Source: Vagococcus salmoninarum (lineage in GTDB: Bacteria; Bacillota; Bacilli; Lactobacillales; Vagococcaceae). Taken from it: a stretch of DNA of 64,000 nucleotides. The notes beneath the pieces were generated by a model, which made no database searches, had not been told where the DNA came from, and saw nothing but the letters and a program-made list of their open reading frames with translations. Shown here in pieces: positions 1 through 9,408 of this stretch. The position numbers and the translations under genes are program-made. Within the stretch, counting starts at the first letter, position 1; each line of letters begins with the position of its first letter. The stretch covers positions 22,585 to 86,584 of the forward strand of contig NZ_NGJU01000017.1 in assembly GCF_003987495.1 (NCBI RefSeq). The letters are read 5' to 3'.

Positions 1-132
1 ATCAACAGTTTTCTTTGAAAAAACGCCACTATCTGTAGTAAAGCGGAAAGTCTTACCTTTTAAATCAAACATCCACTCTGATAAATCGTGGGGAGTACTT
101 GGTTGGTTAGTATAATAATGATTGTTACTCAT
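1..132 (-). CDS. Class I SAM-dependent methyltransferase, RsmC-like (N-terminal part only)
   Basis: The first 44 codons of a gene that runs off the left edge; ATG at 132-130. The visible start (MSNNHYYTNQPSTPHD, then a GKTFRFTTDSGVFSKK-like stretch) resembles the N-terminus of the RsmC-like methyltransferases of Firmicutes, which methylate a guanine in 16S rRNA. The SAM-binding core is outside the window, so this rests on the N-terminal pattern only. Its start overlaps the end of the upstream esterase gene by 8 bases, which suggests translational coupling in one operon. Confidence 0.72.
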   Translation of the reverse strand, partial: MSNNHYYTNQPSTPHDLSEWMFDLKGKTFRFTTDSGVFSKKTVD

Positions 133-709
133 GGGAATCACTCTTTCTCTTGATTAATTTCTTGATTGCTTGATTAATTTCGCGACTTAACATGTCGTAC
201 CCGGCAGCTGAAAAATGCAAACCATCGGCTTGTAAGTAGTTCTCAGGTTCGGGACTCGTTAACATAACCTCTAAAAGATTAATGACTGGTAGCTGAAGCT
301 CTGTTGCTAACTCAAGGGCGGCAATAGTATAGCTCTCAATTGCTTCCAAAGGGCGATCTAAGCTTTGATTGCGCTGACTAGCAAAGGGGGTTGTTAATAA
401 AATGACTTTCGCCGGTCCGATTGCTTCAATAATTTTTCGTAAATTGATTTGGTAGTCGGCTAATGAAACTTGATTATGCAACGCCACATCATTGGCGCCA
501 AAAAAGACGGTGACAACTTCCGGCTGATACGTCGTCACATGATTCCCTACCCGCTTTAATCCATCGACTGTTGTATCCCCTGGAATCCCAGCATTAATCA
601 CTTCGAATTGGCTAAATTCTGCCTTGACTGCCTCAGTTAAAATCGGATTGATTTCCCCATCAGCATAGCCGGCAGTAATACTATCGCCAAATAAAATTAT
701 TTTTGTCAT
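125..709 (-). CDS. SGNH/GDSL-family hydrolase (esterase/lipase-like)
   Basis: A cytoplasmic SGNH hydrolase of 194 aa; no signal peptide is seen. Block I is FGDSITAG with the nucleophile Ser10, block III is FFGANDVAL, and block V is DGLHFSAAGY with the catalytic Asp and His. A longer reading frame reaches 733, but the ATG at 709 has a good AAAGGTGG site seven bases upstream, so I start there. It overlaps the methyltransferase start by 8 bases. The substrate cannot be told from sequence; members hydrolyse acyl or acetyl esters and lysophospholipids. Confidence 0.85.
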   Translation of the reverse strand: MTKIILFGDSITAGYADGEINPILTEAVKAEFSQFEVINAGIPGDTTVDGLKRVGNHVTTYQPEVVTVFFGANDVALHNQVSLADYQINLRKIIEAIGPAKVILLTTPFASQRNQSLDRPLEAIESYTIAALELATELQLPVINLLEVMLTSPEPENYLQADGLHFSAAGYDMLSREINQAIKKLIKRKSDSHE

Positions 710-820
710 GATAATCCACCTTTCCCCTTTCATTTCAACGCATCTATGGCTTTTTATGTTATAATTCAGCTAGTTTTAATTCTAAATCATATAATAGCAC
801 GATAAAGGAGTTTTTTATAG

Positions 821-1357
821 ATGCAGCCTTTAGATAATCCGACAAAATACTGGCGTGAATCACGAGTGATTCAAACACACCGAGTCTTTCCAACTGACTT
901 AAATTCCCATGGTACCCTTTTTGGTGGTAAATTAATGGCCTTAATCGACGATACAGCTTCGATTTCAATTACTCGTCACTGTCGACGGAATTCTGTGACA
1001 GCTTCAACGGATCGCCTTGATTTCCTTCATCCCATTGGTGAAAACCACTCAGTCTGTGTCGAAACCTTTGTCAGCGGTACTGGTACGAAATCAATGGAAA
1101 CTTTTGCCAAAATTATTGGTGAAGACTTAATTAGTGGCGAGCGTTACTTAGCGGCTACTTGTTTTATGACTTTTGTCGCTGTGGCTTCTAAAGAAAAACC
1201 AGAAGCCGATTTCGCCGTGCCAGCTGTTCAACCGGAAACTAATGAAGAAATTATGATCTGTGCCGGTTATGAAGAACGACGCGCTCATGGCTTAAAAGAG
1301 AAAGCTTTTCATGAAAAATTCTCTAAAACCGTATCATTAAATATCCCTTGGATGTAA
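821..1357 (+). CDS. Acyl-CoA thioesterase, hotdog fold (YkhA/YciA-like)
   Basis: A 178-aa hotdog-fold acyl-CoA hydrolase, expected to release free fatty acid and CoA in the cytoplasm. The typical elements are visible: THRVFPTDLNSHGTLFGGKLMALID near residues 20-44, with the Asp and HGTLFGG of the active-site region, then a strand rich in S/T and D (SVTASTDRLDF). Length fits the family, and the C-terminal tail of about 40 residues is seen in Bacillales/Lactobacillales members. AAAGGAG lies about 11 bases before the ATG. It diverges from the esterase across a short region with a TATAAT-like box near 760. Confidence 0.85.
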   Translation: MQPLDNPTKYWRESRVIQTHRVFPTDLNSHGTLFGGKLMALIDDTASISITRHCRRNSVTASTDRLDFLHPIGENHSVCVETFVSGTGTKSMETFAKIIGEDLISGERYLAATCFMTFVAVASKEKPEADFAVPAVQPETNEEIMICAGYEERRAHGLKEKAFHEKFSKTVSLNIPWM

Positions 1358-1485
1358 TAAATGAGATTTTCTTAACAAAAAAGAGATTTCAGATTCAAAT
1401 CTAAGATATTTACTTAATATTATGATAAAATGTTTTCAATAGGACGATAGACAATCGTAAAATTTTAACGGAGGGCTAAAACCCA

Positions 1486-2409
1486 ATGAAGAGCTCAAAA
1501 AAGCACTATCAATTTTCTCGTGAAGAATGGAAGAAATTTTACCGTAATGGTATTCCCCCACTTTCCGAGGCTGAGTTACAAGAAATTAAAAGTTTTAACG
1601 ACCGCATTTCTTTACAAGATGTTCAAGACATCTATATGCCTTTGACTCATCTCATCCATATTTATATGAAAGAGTATGAATCACTACAGTTAAGTAAAGG
1701 CTTATTTATGCAATCTTATCAAGGTCTGACACCTTTTATTATTGGGGTGGCTGGCAGTGTGGCTGTTGGGAAAAGCACGACGGCTCGTCTCTTACAAATG
1801 ATGCTTTCGCGGATTTTTAAGCGCCGAAATGTCCAGTTGATTACAACAGATGGTTTCCTTTATCCGAATGCTGTTTTAGAAGAACGTGGCATTATGGATC
1901 GGAAAGGTTTCCCAGAAAGTTACGACATGGAACAACTGATTTCCTTCTTGGATAAAGTTAAAAGTGGCAAAGAAAACATTTCAACGCCCGTTTACTCCCA
2001 CGATATTTACGATATTATCCCAGATAAAGAAGAATTCATTAATGAACCGGATATCTTAATCGTCGAAGGCATTAACGTCTTACAAGTGCCGACGAATGAA
2101 CAGATTTATATTAGTGACTTCTTTGACTTCTCACTTTTTGTTGATGCCGATCCTGAGCTAATTGAAAAGTGGTATTTAACTCGCTTTGGCGCCTTACTAG
2201 ATACGGCGTTTTTAGAACCAGACAATTTTTATTATTCCTATGCCATCGGTAATCGTGAAGATGCCTTTGAAATGGCAAAAGGCGTTTGGCGAGACGTTAA
2301 TCTAAAAAACTTAGAAGAGTTTATCTTACCGACACGGAACAATGCCGATATTATCTTACACAAAACTGATAATCATCAAATTGACCAAGTGTTCTTAACG
2401 AAGTATTAA
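1486..2409 (+). CDS. coaA: Type I pantothenate kinase
   Basis: Phosphorylates pantothenate to 4'-phosphopantothenate with ATP, the first step of CoA synthesis. The P-loop GSVAVGKS is at about residues 90-97. The type I signatures TTDGFLYPN, RKGFPESYD and VEGINVLQ follow, and the length (307 aa) is standard for the family. A GGAGGGCTAAAA-type ribosome binding site precedes ATG 1486. It lies just upstream of guaA in the same direction, an order seen in Enterococcaceae. Nothing is unusual in the sequence. Confidence 0.97.
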   Translation: MKSSKKHYQFSREEWKKFYRNGIPPLSEAELQEIKSFNDRISLQDVQDIYMPLTHLIHIYMKEYESLQLSKGLFMQSYQGLTPFIIGVAGSVAVGKSTTARLLQMMLSRIFKRRNVQLITTDGFLYPNAVLEERGIMDRKGFPESYDMEQLISFLDKVKSGKENISTPVYSHDIYDIIPDKEEFINEPDILIVEGINVLQVPTNEQIYISDFFDFSLFVDADPELIEKWYLTRFGALLDTAFLEPDNFYYSYAIGNREDAFEMAKGVWRDVNLKNLEEFILPTRNNADIILHKTDNHQIDQVFLTKY

Positions 2410-2481
2410 CCAATGTATAAATTAGTTAGTGGCAACATTAACTGAAAATAAAAAACTAATAAAAGATAAGGGTGAAGCTAC

Positions 2482-4038
2482 GTGACCAAGGTTGCCGACA
2501 TGACAACATTAGAAAAAATCATCGTATTAGACTTCGGAAGTCAATACAACCAATTAATTACTCGACGGATTCGTGAATTCGGAGTGTTCTCTGAATTAAT
2601 GAGCCACCGCATTACTGCGGCTGAGATCAAAGAAATCGCACCAAAAGGCATCATCTTTTCAGGTGGACCGAACAGTGTCTATGGGGACAATGCGTTCAAA
2701 GTCGATCCTGAAATTTTCAACTTAGGGATTCCCATCTTAGGAATTTGTTACGGCATGCAATTAATGACCTTAGAATTCGGCGGAACAGTTGAAGCTGCTT
2801 CGAAAAAAGAATACGGTCAAGCGTTCATCGACGTCCAAAACACTGAATCTGGTGTCTTTGCAAAATTACCTAAGAAACAACAAGTTTGGATGAGCCACGG
2901 CGATTTAGTCACTGAAGTCCCAGTTGGTTTTGAAGTCACTGCCACAAGTAGCGACTGCCCGATTGCGGCAATGTCAAACGAAGCTAAAAACTTCTACGCT
3001 GTCCAATTCCACCCAGAAGTTCAACATTCAGAATATGGCAATGACGTCTTACGTCACTTTGCTTTTGACGTCTGTGGCGCAACTGGCGACTGGTCAATGG
3101 GAAGCTTTATCGACATCGAAATCGCAAAAATTCGCGAAACTGTTGGCGACAAAAAAGTCTTATTAGCTTTATCTGGCGGTGTTGACTCAAGTGTTGTTGG
3201 TGTCCTTTTACAAAAAGCCATCGGCGACCAATTAACATGTATTTTCGTTGACCACGGCTTACTCCGTAAAGACGAAGGCACTCAAGTAATGGAAATGTTA
3301 GGCGGAAAATTCGGCTTAAACATCATTAAAGTTGATGCTCAAAAACGTTTCATGGACAAACTAGCTGGTGTTTCTGACCCAGAACAAAAACGTAAAATCA
3401 TTGGTAATGAATTCATCTACGTCTTCGACGATGAAGCAACTAAGTTACAAGGCATTGAGTTCTTAGCTCAAGGAACGTTATACACTGACGTGATCGAAAG
3501 TGGAACGGAAACTGCTGAAGTCATTAAATCTCACCACAACGTTGGTGGCTTACCAGAAGACATGCAATTCAAATTAATTGAACCTTTAAATACGTTATTC
3601 AAAGATGAAGTTCGCGCAGTTGGAACTGAACTTGGCATGCCTGACAACATCGTTTGGCGCCAGCCTTTCCCAGGACCAGGTTTAGGTATTCGTGTCCTTG
3701 GTGAAATTACTGAAGAAAAACTAGAAATCGTCCGCGAAAGTGACGCTATCTTACGTGAAGAAATCGCCGCTGCCGGTCTTGACCGCGACGTTTGGCAATA
3801 CTTCACTGTCTTACCAGGCATCCGTAGTGTTGGTGTGATGGGAGATGGCCGTACGTATGATTACACTGTTGGTATTCGTGCAATTACTTCTATCGATGGT
3901 ATGACTGCTGACTTTGCCCGCTTTGATTGGGACTTATTACAAAAAATCTCTGTCAGAATCGTTAATGAAGTCGATCACGTTAACCGTATCGTGTACGATA
4001 TTACGAGTAAACCACCAGCGACTGTTGAGTGGGAATAG
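2482..4038 (+). CDS. guaA: GMP synthase (glutamine-hydrolysing)
   Basis: Converts XMP, glutamine and ATP to GMP. Domains in order: class I glutamine amidotransferase (nucleophile Cys89 in GICYGMQ, then the HPEV His/Glu), ATP pyrophosphatase with the P-loop LSGGVDSS near residue 230, and the C-terminal dimerisation domain ending [17 protein letters not shown] choose the GTG start at 2482 because AAGGGTGA sits seven bases upstream; an ATG at 2500 has a weaker site. No purine riboswitch fits in the 72-bp gap to coaA. The 3' end of guaA is a known integration site for genomic islands, which matters for the islet just downstream. Confidence 0.98.
   Translation: MTKVADMTTLEKIIVLDFGSQYNQLITRRIREFGVFSELMSHRITAAEIKEIAPKGIIFSGGPNSVYGDNAFKVDPEIFNLGIPILGICYGMQLMTLEFGGTVEAASKKEYGQAFIDVQNTESGVFAKLPKKQQVWMSHGDLVTEVPVGFEVTATSSDCPIAAMSNEAKNFYAVQFHPEVQHSEYGNDVLRHFAFDVCGATGDWSMGSFIDIEIAKIRETVGDKKVLLALSGGVDSSVVGVLLQKAIGDQLTCIFVDHGLLRKDEGTQVMEMLGGKFGLNIIKVDAQKRFMDKLAGVSDPEQKRKIIGNEFIYVFDDEATKLQGIEFLAQGTLYTDVIESGTETAEVIKSHHNVGGLPEDMQFKLIEPLNTLFKDEVRAVGTELGMPDNIVWRQPFPGPGLGIRVLGEITEEKLEIVRESDAILREEIAAAGLDRDVWQYFTVLPGIRSVGVMGDGRTYDYTVGIRAITSIDGMTADFARFDWDLLQKISVRIVNEVDHVNRIVYDITSKPPATVEWE
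4027..4038 (+). repeat. Att-like core at the 3' end of guaA (left copy)
   Basis: The last 12 bases of guaA, GAGTGGGAATAG, match 6541-6552 (GACTGGGACTAG) at 10 of 12 positions. The guaA 3' end with a GAGTGGGAATA-type core is known as an attachment site for mobile islands in Firmicutes. The assignment here is inference because no integrase is present. Confidence 0.4.
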
Positions 4039-4157
4039 TAGCTAGTGTGAACACATTTTAAAGTATTGATTTAATAAGCTTTCAGCCTAATCATTACACT
4101 GTTTACGCATGAAATATATCTTAAATCTGTTGTGATGTGACCGCATTGTGACCATTG

Positions 4158-4184
4158 AAGCTAGTCTTAATTGACTAGCTTTTT
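4158..4184 (+). terminator. Intrinsic terminator downstream of guaA
   Basis: Perfect 9-bp stem AAGCTAGTC/GACTAGCTT with a 6-nt loop followed by a T-run. A decayed look-alike (CTAGTC...GGCTAC, then T5) occurs after the next gene at about 5649-5676. Confidence 0.8.
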
Positions 4185-4269
4185 AATTTAATTAAAAGTC
4201 AGAAATTAAGAACCATATTAAAAATTTTTGATATAATTAGGCACATAGTAATTTTAAGGAGGAAGAAGG

Positions 4270-5598
4270 ATGGGACTATTTGATTTATTCAAGAAAAAAA
4301 AGACACCTACGTCAAAAAAAAACACAAATAATAACCTAGATATTTTAACTAAATCCATTCCATTTAACGTAAGAAAGCTACTTTTTATTTCTGAGGTAAG
4401 AGCAGCCGTTAATACAAACTCAAATACATATAACGGAATAACTATTACGTTAGAGTCTGAAAGCGATTATGAGCCGTCAGAGATTATAACCACCCTACCT
4501 GTTATCAAAGGTAAAGCTGAACCATTGGGATACTATCCTTCTTATTACGAAATGTCCCCTGAACAAAGATATAATTATTTAACCTTTTTGACAAATATCG
4601 ATCAAGAAACTGATATCGGATATGTTTTTACTTATTACTATGGTTTGGAGCGAAAAATATTTTTAGATGATAATTTGTATGAAGCTGTTGACATGATCAT
4701 GGCTTTACAAAAAAGACATAATAATCGTTCTTTTATTGCATACTCTAATGACGCTCTAATATATGCGGCTATGAAGAAAAAAGATCCCAACATTTTATTT
4801 AATATTAATTTAGACACCTTGAGACCTGAATTGCTTTTTTTAGTAAAAGGATCTTTCATTGGGGAATTTAACGCTGAGGATTTAATGGTATTGGCAAAAG
4901 GAGTAGGTTTCACTAACAACAGATATATAAAATCAACCCCCGAAGTATTTCAACAAAATTTAACAGAATTATTGATTAAAAATTATGGTCAAAAATATTA
5001 TAAATTAGATAATTCAGTTCCAATGGATACACGTGAAAAAATTAGATTAAGCTTATCCAATATTTCAATAGAAAATAGAGAATTCCAATATCCAAACACT
5101 TTACTAAGTTCTAAAATTCAATCTGATATTTATTTATTACTAAAAGAAAGTCATGAAATGACAAAAAAAGACGTTGCTCGTACACGCAAAAGTAAAAAAG
5201 AAATAATTCCTGAAAATACTAATACAGTAAGCTCCCCTAAAAAAGAAAAAACCGTATTTTTCATTCCAACTGATAATTTAACATTGAAAGAAAGAATCCT
5301 GTTATCTAAAGAACCATTATCTGATGGATTTGATGAAGAAATAAAAGGGATTAACTATTATAAGCAAGGTAAATACAAAGAAGCTGAAGATTGGTTGTTA
5401 CGTTCTGTAAAAGGAAATTTTGATGCTCCGGCCTTGTATGAAAAACTTGGAATTTTATACCGTAAACAAAAACGTTTTAATGATGAAGTAGAAATTTTGA
5501 AAATTGGTATAAGAAACGTCGGATTTAACCCCCAATTAAACGAACGTCTTGCAAAAGCAATCGAAATCAACGAAAAAAATAAATTGAAATTAAAATAA
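4270..5598 (+). CDS. TerB_N-domain protein with C-terminal TPR-like region
   Basis: A 442-aa protein with a lysine-rich N-terminus (MGLFDLFKKKK). Residues about 85-140 carry the TerB_N pattern: a YYPSYY element, SPEQRYNYLTFL, then GYVFTYYYGLERK. Residues about 350-440 form TPR-like helices (GINYYKQGKYKEAEDWLLRS, then ALYEKLGILYRKQKRF). The central TerB and TerB_C domains of longer relatives are not evident. TerB_N proteins are often found with nucleases, helicases or phage-related genes, but their biochemical role is not settled. The gene is AT-rich beside GC-richer housekeeping genes and is followed by an Mrr-like nuclease, which suggests a laterally acquired DNA-processing or defence pair. 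Confidence 0.6.
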   Translation: MGLFDLFKKKKTPTSKKNTNNNLDILTKSIPFNVRKLLFISEVRAAVNTNSNTYNGITITLESESDYEPSEIITTLPVIKGKAEPLGYYPSYYEMSPEQRYNYLTFLTNIDQETDIGYVFTYYYGLERKIFLDDNLYEAVDMIMALQKRHNNRSFIAYSNDALIYAAMKKKDPNILFNINLDTLRPELLFLVKGSFIGEFNAEDLMVLAKGVGFTNNRYIKSTPEVFQQNLTELLIKNYGQKYYKLDNSVPMDTREKIRLSLSNISIENREFQYPNTLLSSKIQSDIYLLLKESHEMTKKDVARTRKSKKEIIPENTNTVSSPKKEKTVFFIPTDNLTLKERILLSKEPLSDGFDEEIKGINYYKQGKYKEAEDWLLRSVKGNFDAPALYEKLGILYRKQKRFNDEVEILKIGIRNVGFNPQLNERLAKAIEINEKNKLKLK

Positions 5599-5969
5599 GA
5601 TTCCTATTAACTGTTTAAATAATAAGCTACTCTCATTGTAATCATCAAATCTAGTCTAAATTGGCTACATTTTTCATTCTCTTTCTGGCAAATATCTATT
5701 GCTCCATTGGTAAAATCGGAAGAAAATCAGGTCAACTTTAATGGTAATCAATCTGTTCATACTTTTATATAATTTAACCTCTTTAATATGTAGTGATTTG
5801 ATATAATGAATACATATAATATCTACTTTAGAGGTTATTAAATGACAAAAATAAAGGAGTTCATTCAAAAATTACTAAGGACAACGCTGTTAAATGTATC
5901 ATTCATACCAACATCTGTTTAGGCGATATATTAAGTCTTGAATCTGAATAAAATAATTGGAGGATAAAA
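5599..5969. other. AT-rich intergenic region with possible gene remnant
   Basis: 371 bases without a convincing gene. It holds a decayed terminator-like element near 5649-5676 and a short frame on the + strand (ATG 5842, stop near 5922, 26 codons) preceded by GAGG and a TATAAT-like box near 5815. That frame is probably the remnant of a larger gene or chance. A normal GGAGG site for the next gene lies at the end. Confidence 0.35.
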
Positions 5970-6530
5970 ATGTACAATCCTATGGAGAAATCTTTCATGA
6001 ATTTAACACCGACTGAATTCGAACAATTTTCACTTGATCTTCTCAAAGAACAAACGAATAATTTGCCAAATGTAAAATTTGAACATAATAAAATTATTAA
6101 AACTCATGATGGCAATTACCAAATTGACGGATATATTGAGTTCGAACTTATGAGTGTCATATACCGAACGATTGTTGAATGCAAACATTATAAAGAATCA
6201 ATTTCCAGAGAAAAAGTGCAAGTTTTGAACGGGAAAATAGAATCCATAGGCGCTCAGAAAGGTATATTAATATCTAGTTCTAATTTCCAAAAAGGTGCAA
6301 GAGAATATGCAGAAATTCATGGTATAGCCTTAATCCAGCTTACAGAGGCTATGACTAGCTATGAAATGCGAGCAAATATAGGAGTAATTGTAGCTTCTGG
6401 TAGAAAACCATTTAATCATGGTAAACCTTATATGGGAGTGCTAGTAAAAAATTCAGGAAATCTCGGCAGTGTTAGTTGCTCGTACTTATGTAGCTCTAAG
6501 AATGAACTAGAAAAGTTTCTGCTAGAATAG
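5970..6530 (+). CDS. Mrr-like restriction endonuclease (PD-(D/E)xK, Mrr_cat)
   Basis: A 186-aa protein with the Mrr catalytic core: Asp53 in NYQIDGYIE, Glu70-Cys-Lys72 in VECKHYK, a following Gln84, and the family's GAQKGILISSSNFQKGA block near residues 94-110. These form the PD-(D/E)xK active site, so DNA cleavage is likely. It lacks the separate N-terminal winged-helix recognition domain of full Mrr, so it is a short stand-alone form; the last 50 residues are unassigned. Its neighbour is the TerB_N/TPR gene, and both lie between guaA-derived repeats. Whether it acts on modified or foreign DNA is inference. Confidence 0.7.
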   Translation: MYNPMEKSFMNLTPTEFEQFSLDLLKEQTNNLPNVKFEHNKIIKTHDGNYQIDGYIEFELMSVIYRTIVECKHYKESISREKVQVLNGKIESIGAQKGILISSSNFQKGAREYAEIHGIALIQLTEAMTSYEMRANIGVIVASGRKPFNHGKPYMGVLVKNSGNLGSVSCSYLCSSKNELEKFLLE

Positions 6531-6540
6531 AATTATGAAA

Positions 6541-6552
6541 GACTGGGACTAG
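6541..6552 (+). repeat. Att-like core (right copy) with GTGACC arms
   Basis: GACTGGGACTAG matches the guaA 3' end at 10 of 12 bases. It is followed at once by two GTGACC boxes (6553 and 6565, 12 bp apart). Two similar boxes lie after guaA (4137 and 4148, 11 bp apart). This arrangement looks like a decayed attachment site for a guaA-specific island. Confidence 0.35.
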
Positions 6553-6830
6553 GTGACCCTTAATGTGACCACTTGTTTCCATACAGAACCTTTCATGTCA
6601 TCATTCTGTCAAAAATAAAAAAGAAAAGAAACTTGTAACCCTCACTGTGACTCTCAGCTTTCCCAAACTGCTCAAAAACAGCACGTCCTTATCTTTTATC
6701 CTTAGCGAATTGGTTAGTGTGAGAATAATTCATAAACATAATTTTGACTAGTTTATCTTGATTTAACAGCTTATTAGTTATTGTAAAAAGGTAAACACTA
6801 ATTAAAAATAAAATAGTTTCCCGCGAAAAA

Positions 6831-6866
6831 CCCCGCCAAGAAAAATCTTTCTTAGCGGGGTTTTTT
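6831..6866. terminator. Strong bidirectional terminator
   Basis: A 13-bp stem (CCCCGCCAAGAAA with TTTCTTAGCGGGG, one G-T pair), flanked by an A-run on one side and a T-run on the other, so it can stop transcription both ways. It would end the VOC gene transcript from the minus strand and anything read through from the islet. Confidence 0.85.
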
Positions 6867-6954
6867 AATCTGTTCCAAAATATGTTATCAATAGGTACTT
6901 TCATAACTTGCTAATACCAACTAGTTTAATTTGAAAAGGCAGAATATATAAAAT

Positions 6955-7311
6955 TTATTCTTGAGTGTATAACCAATAGAAAGATAACTTATTGCCATCT
7001 GGATCAGAGAAATCAAAATATCGAATTAGACCTGGGACATCCTCTATCTTTTCATCAACTATTATTTCAAGAGCTTTCAAACGTTCAAATTCACTTTCTA
7101 TATCTTCAACTTCTAAACGCAAAACATTCTCTGATACATTTATTTTTTCTTCGAAAAGTTGAATCCAAACGGAACCAATTGGATACTCGATAACTCCTTC
7201 AACAGGTATAAATTTCTCATCACTCATAAGAACTTTTTCATACCAACTAGCCGATTTGTCCAAACTACTTACTGGTAGACCTACAGTGATACTTTTCGCC
7301 TTTAATCCCAT
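6955..7311 (-). CDS. VOC-family (glyoxalase/bleomycin resistance-like) protein
   Basis: A 118-aa single-module vicinal oxygen chelate protein (KSITVGLPVSSLDKSASWYEKVL... DFSDPDGNKLSFYW). The final DPDGN(K)L block is a family hallmark. I start at 7311 because GGAGGAAATCGTT stands directly before that ATG; the upstream in-frame ATG overlaps the binding site itself. Members include glyoxalase I, dioxygenases and antibiotic-binding proteins, so the substrate is unknown. It follows an AraC-type regulator gene on the same strand by about 65 bp, and the two probably form one unit. Confidence 0.8.
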   Translation of the reverse strand: MGLKAKSITVGLPVSSLDKSASWYEKVLMSDEKFIPVEGVIEYPIGSVWIQLFEEKINVSENVLRLEVEDIESEFERLKALEIIVDEKIEDVPGLIRYFDFSDPDGNKLSFYWLYTQE

Positions 7312-7375
7312 AACGATTTCCTCCATTTCATCTTCTTACAAGTATCTTACCATTTCTAAGACAACTATTATTATT

Positions 7376-8149
7376 CTAGATTGTGTTTTTTAAGCGGGAA
7401 ACTAAAAGTTTAACTACATTAACTAATATCGGTGGATCTTCTGGTATTGGTTCTCTTAATTTAATTGTGTAGCTATTTCCAGAACTTTCTGGAAAGGATA
7501 ATTTCTCATCCACTTTCCCTCTTAAACTCTTTTCTAAATTAAAATAAGATAAAATATTGTTGGAACTATCTATAGCACAAATTAATAAATAAAAATTTCC
7601 TCTTGGTATATTTTTTAATTTATTTTCTCTTAAAGTTTTAGTGGCTAATCCTGATATAGGCAGATGATTAGGTATTAGCGTATGAAAAAGACCAATAAAT
7701 ATCATTCCCTTTTCAAATCCCTCAGGCACATCAATGTTCACGGTACAAAAAGAATCGTTTTTTTCTTCAAAATAATCAAGTGATTTATTCTTATCTTCAT
7801 TTTCAAACGATTTAATATCGTAAAACATTTCATTCATTTCAGTTTGGTATTTTTTGGGTGAACTACCTGTATATTTTTTAAAAATATTCGTAAAACTACC
7901 ACTACTTTCAAATCCTGAATGTTCTTGTATCTCAATTATTCTCTTTTCTTCATCAAGTTCAATGATTGCTTTTTCAATTTTTAAACTAGATAGAAATTCG
8001 GCAACGCTAAAACCGTTTATTTCTTTAAATTTCCGACTAAAGTGATATTTATTATAACCAAAATGCTTCGCAATTTCCTCGCTTGTCATTTTTTTATTAA
8101 CCGCTTCCTCTGAAATGAAAGAAAGGATTTCAGGCATTCTAGTTTTCAT
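7376..8149 (-). CDS. AraC-family transcriptional regulator
   Basis: A 257-aa regulator whose two AraC helix-turn-helix motifs are at the N-terminus (MTSEEIAKHFGYNKYHFSRKF near residue 20, then GFESSGSFTNIFKKYTGSSPKKYQ near residues 80-105). The 150-residue C-terminal half is a probable ligand-binding domain that I cannot assign firmly, though its layout resembles AraC-GyrI-like fusions. It precedes the VOC gene, its likely target. A 255-bp AT-rich gap separates it from the serine hydrolase gene. Confidence 0.85.
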   Translation of the reverse strand: MKTRMPEILSFISEEAVNKKMTSEEIAKHFGYNKYHFSRKFKEINGFSVAEFLSSLKIEKAIIELDEEKRIIEIQEHSGFESSGSFTNIFKKYTGSSPKKYQTEMNEMFYDIKSFENEDKNKSLDYFEEKNDSFCTVNIDVPEGFEKGMIFIGLFHTLIPNHLPISGLATKTLRENKLKNIPRGNFYLLICAIDSSNNILSYFNLEKSLRGKVDEKLSFPESSGNSYTIKLREPIPEDPPILVNVVKLLVSRLKNTI

Positions 8150-8405
8150 TTTTACCCCTTTTCATCTTCAATAATATCCTGTTGACCCAATGATAAAACT
8201 TACTATTTTTTATTTATCTTATTTGATTGTACTTTATGAAGACAAGCTAATCTATATCAACTCTTAAACGACTAATTACAGAGAATTGCCTTTTATCTCT
8301 TGAAAAAATACCAAATAACATTAAATTTGACCATTAGTTGGAAAAGTAATTTCCGCAGATTCGTTTTTACATGTATCAATAACTCATCATACTTGATAAT
8401 CCCCC

Positions 8406-9407
8406 TCATCTACCACAACCACTATGCTCTTCTTCACTTTTCAACATATCCAGAATTTTGTCGATTAATTTTTTTCTATCAACGTGCTTGGAAATAACGG
8501 TTGACGCTATTGTGATCACAATGTTCTCTTTTTCATTTATATAAATAATACTTCCACCAGAACCAGTTGCCATATATTCGTAATCAGTATCGCCTATCCA
8601 CCAAAGATAGCCGTAGGAACCATAACTGTTTTTTACTGCCATAACCGATTCTTTTAACCATTCTTTGCTAATTAGTTGAAGGCCATTAATCGCTCCATCA
8701 GCCAGACATAGTTGCCCAATTTTAGTCATTTCAGTTAAGGTTAAGGTTAACCCCCAGCCCCCTGAGTTATAACCTAAGGGATCAGAGACCCAGCCTTTCA
8801 TCTTGCTACCAAAAACATGTTCGATATCGAATGTCATTTGGTATTTAGGGATGTCGTCAATTGACAACGGTTTGAAAAGATAAAGATTTGCAAATTCACG
8901 GGCACTCATTTTAGTAGCTTTTGTAAGAATTGCCGATAGTATGTGAGCACCTGTTGTGGAATATTTGAATGTGCCAATTCTTCCCCCATTACCCATGATT
9001 TTTAGCCCATACTCGATCCAATCAGGCTGTCTGCGTATTCTAGTTAAAGGTTCTCTCATATTTTGAAAAGGAAAGGGGGTCGTCATTGTCAAAAGATGTT
9101 TGATAGTAATCTGCTCTCTCTGCTTATTATTATCCGTGAAACTGTATTCAGGGAAATAACTCATCACTCGTTCATTCACACTTTGAATATATCCTTTATC
9201 GATTGCGATTCCTATCAACAAAGACATCACACTTTTGGTAATAGAAGCAACGTTGAACTTTGATTCTTTCGTCTTTCGGCCATAATATGTCTCTAAAATA
9301 ATTTGATTATTTGATAAGATAGCTAAGCCTCTAATAGTTGAATGTTGATTTTTGATTAGCTTATCAATCGCTAATTTATCTTCAGTTCTTAGATTCCTCT
9401 TAGTCAC
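8406..9407 (-). CDS. Serine hydrolase, class C beta-lactamase-like
   Basis: A 333-aa protein of the beta-lactamase/penicillin-binding-like serine hydrolase family. The SxxK motif is in VASITKSVMSLL (about residues 53-64) and the Tyr motif is YSTTG near 150. The usual KTG/HxG box is replaced by a Ser/Gly-rich ATGSGGS segment, so it is probably an esterase or peptidase rather than a true beta-lactamase. No signal peptide is seen, so it is likely cytoplasmic. It starts with GTG one base after the stop of the UvrA-like gene and has AGGGAGGT about 12 bases upstream inside that gene, so the two are translationally coupled. The C-terminus ends in HSGCGR. Confidence 0.8.
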   Translation of the reverse strand: MTKRNLRTEDKLAIDKLIKNQHSTIRGLAILSNNQIILETYYGRKTKESKFNVASITKSVMSLLIGIAIDKGYIQSVNERVMSYFPEYSFTDNNKQREQITIKHLLTMTTPFPFQNMREPLTRIRRQPDWIEYGLKIMGNGGRIGTFKYSTTGAHILSAILTKATKMSAREFANLYLFKPLSIDDIPKYQMTFDIEHVFGSKMKGWVSDPLGYNSGGWGLTLTLTEMTKIGQLCLADGAINGLQLISKEWLKESVMAVKNSYGSYGYLWWIGDTDYEYMATGSGGSIIYINEKENIVITIASTVISKHVDRKKLIDKILDMLKSEEEHSGCGR

Positions 9408-9408
9408 G

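Larger units (their letters stand above)
6531..6954. other. Non-coding stretch beyond the islet
   Basis: About 420 bases. It holds the att-like core at 6541, GTGACC repeats, and one strong bidirectional terminator (6831-6866). A short minus-strand frame across the terminator has no coding character. Confidence 0.5.

Noticed and set aside
2410-2481. Purine riboswitch before guaA
   Set aside because: The gap of 72 bases is too short and has no aptamer motif.
2924-3281. Open frames inside guaA on both strands
   Set aside because: They overlap a fully supported guaA and have no binding site or family pattern; they are shadows.
6689-6904. 71-codon minus-strand frame downstream of the islet
   Set aside because: It reads through the strong terminator at 6831-6866, and its product (basic then hydrophobic) matches nothing.
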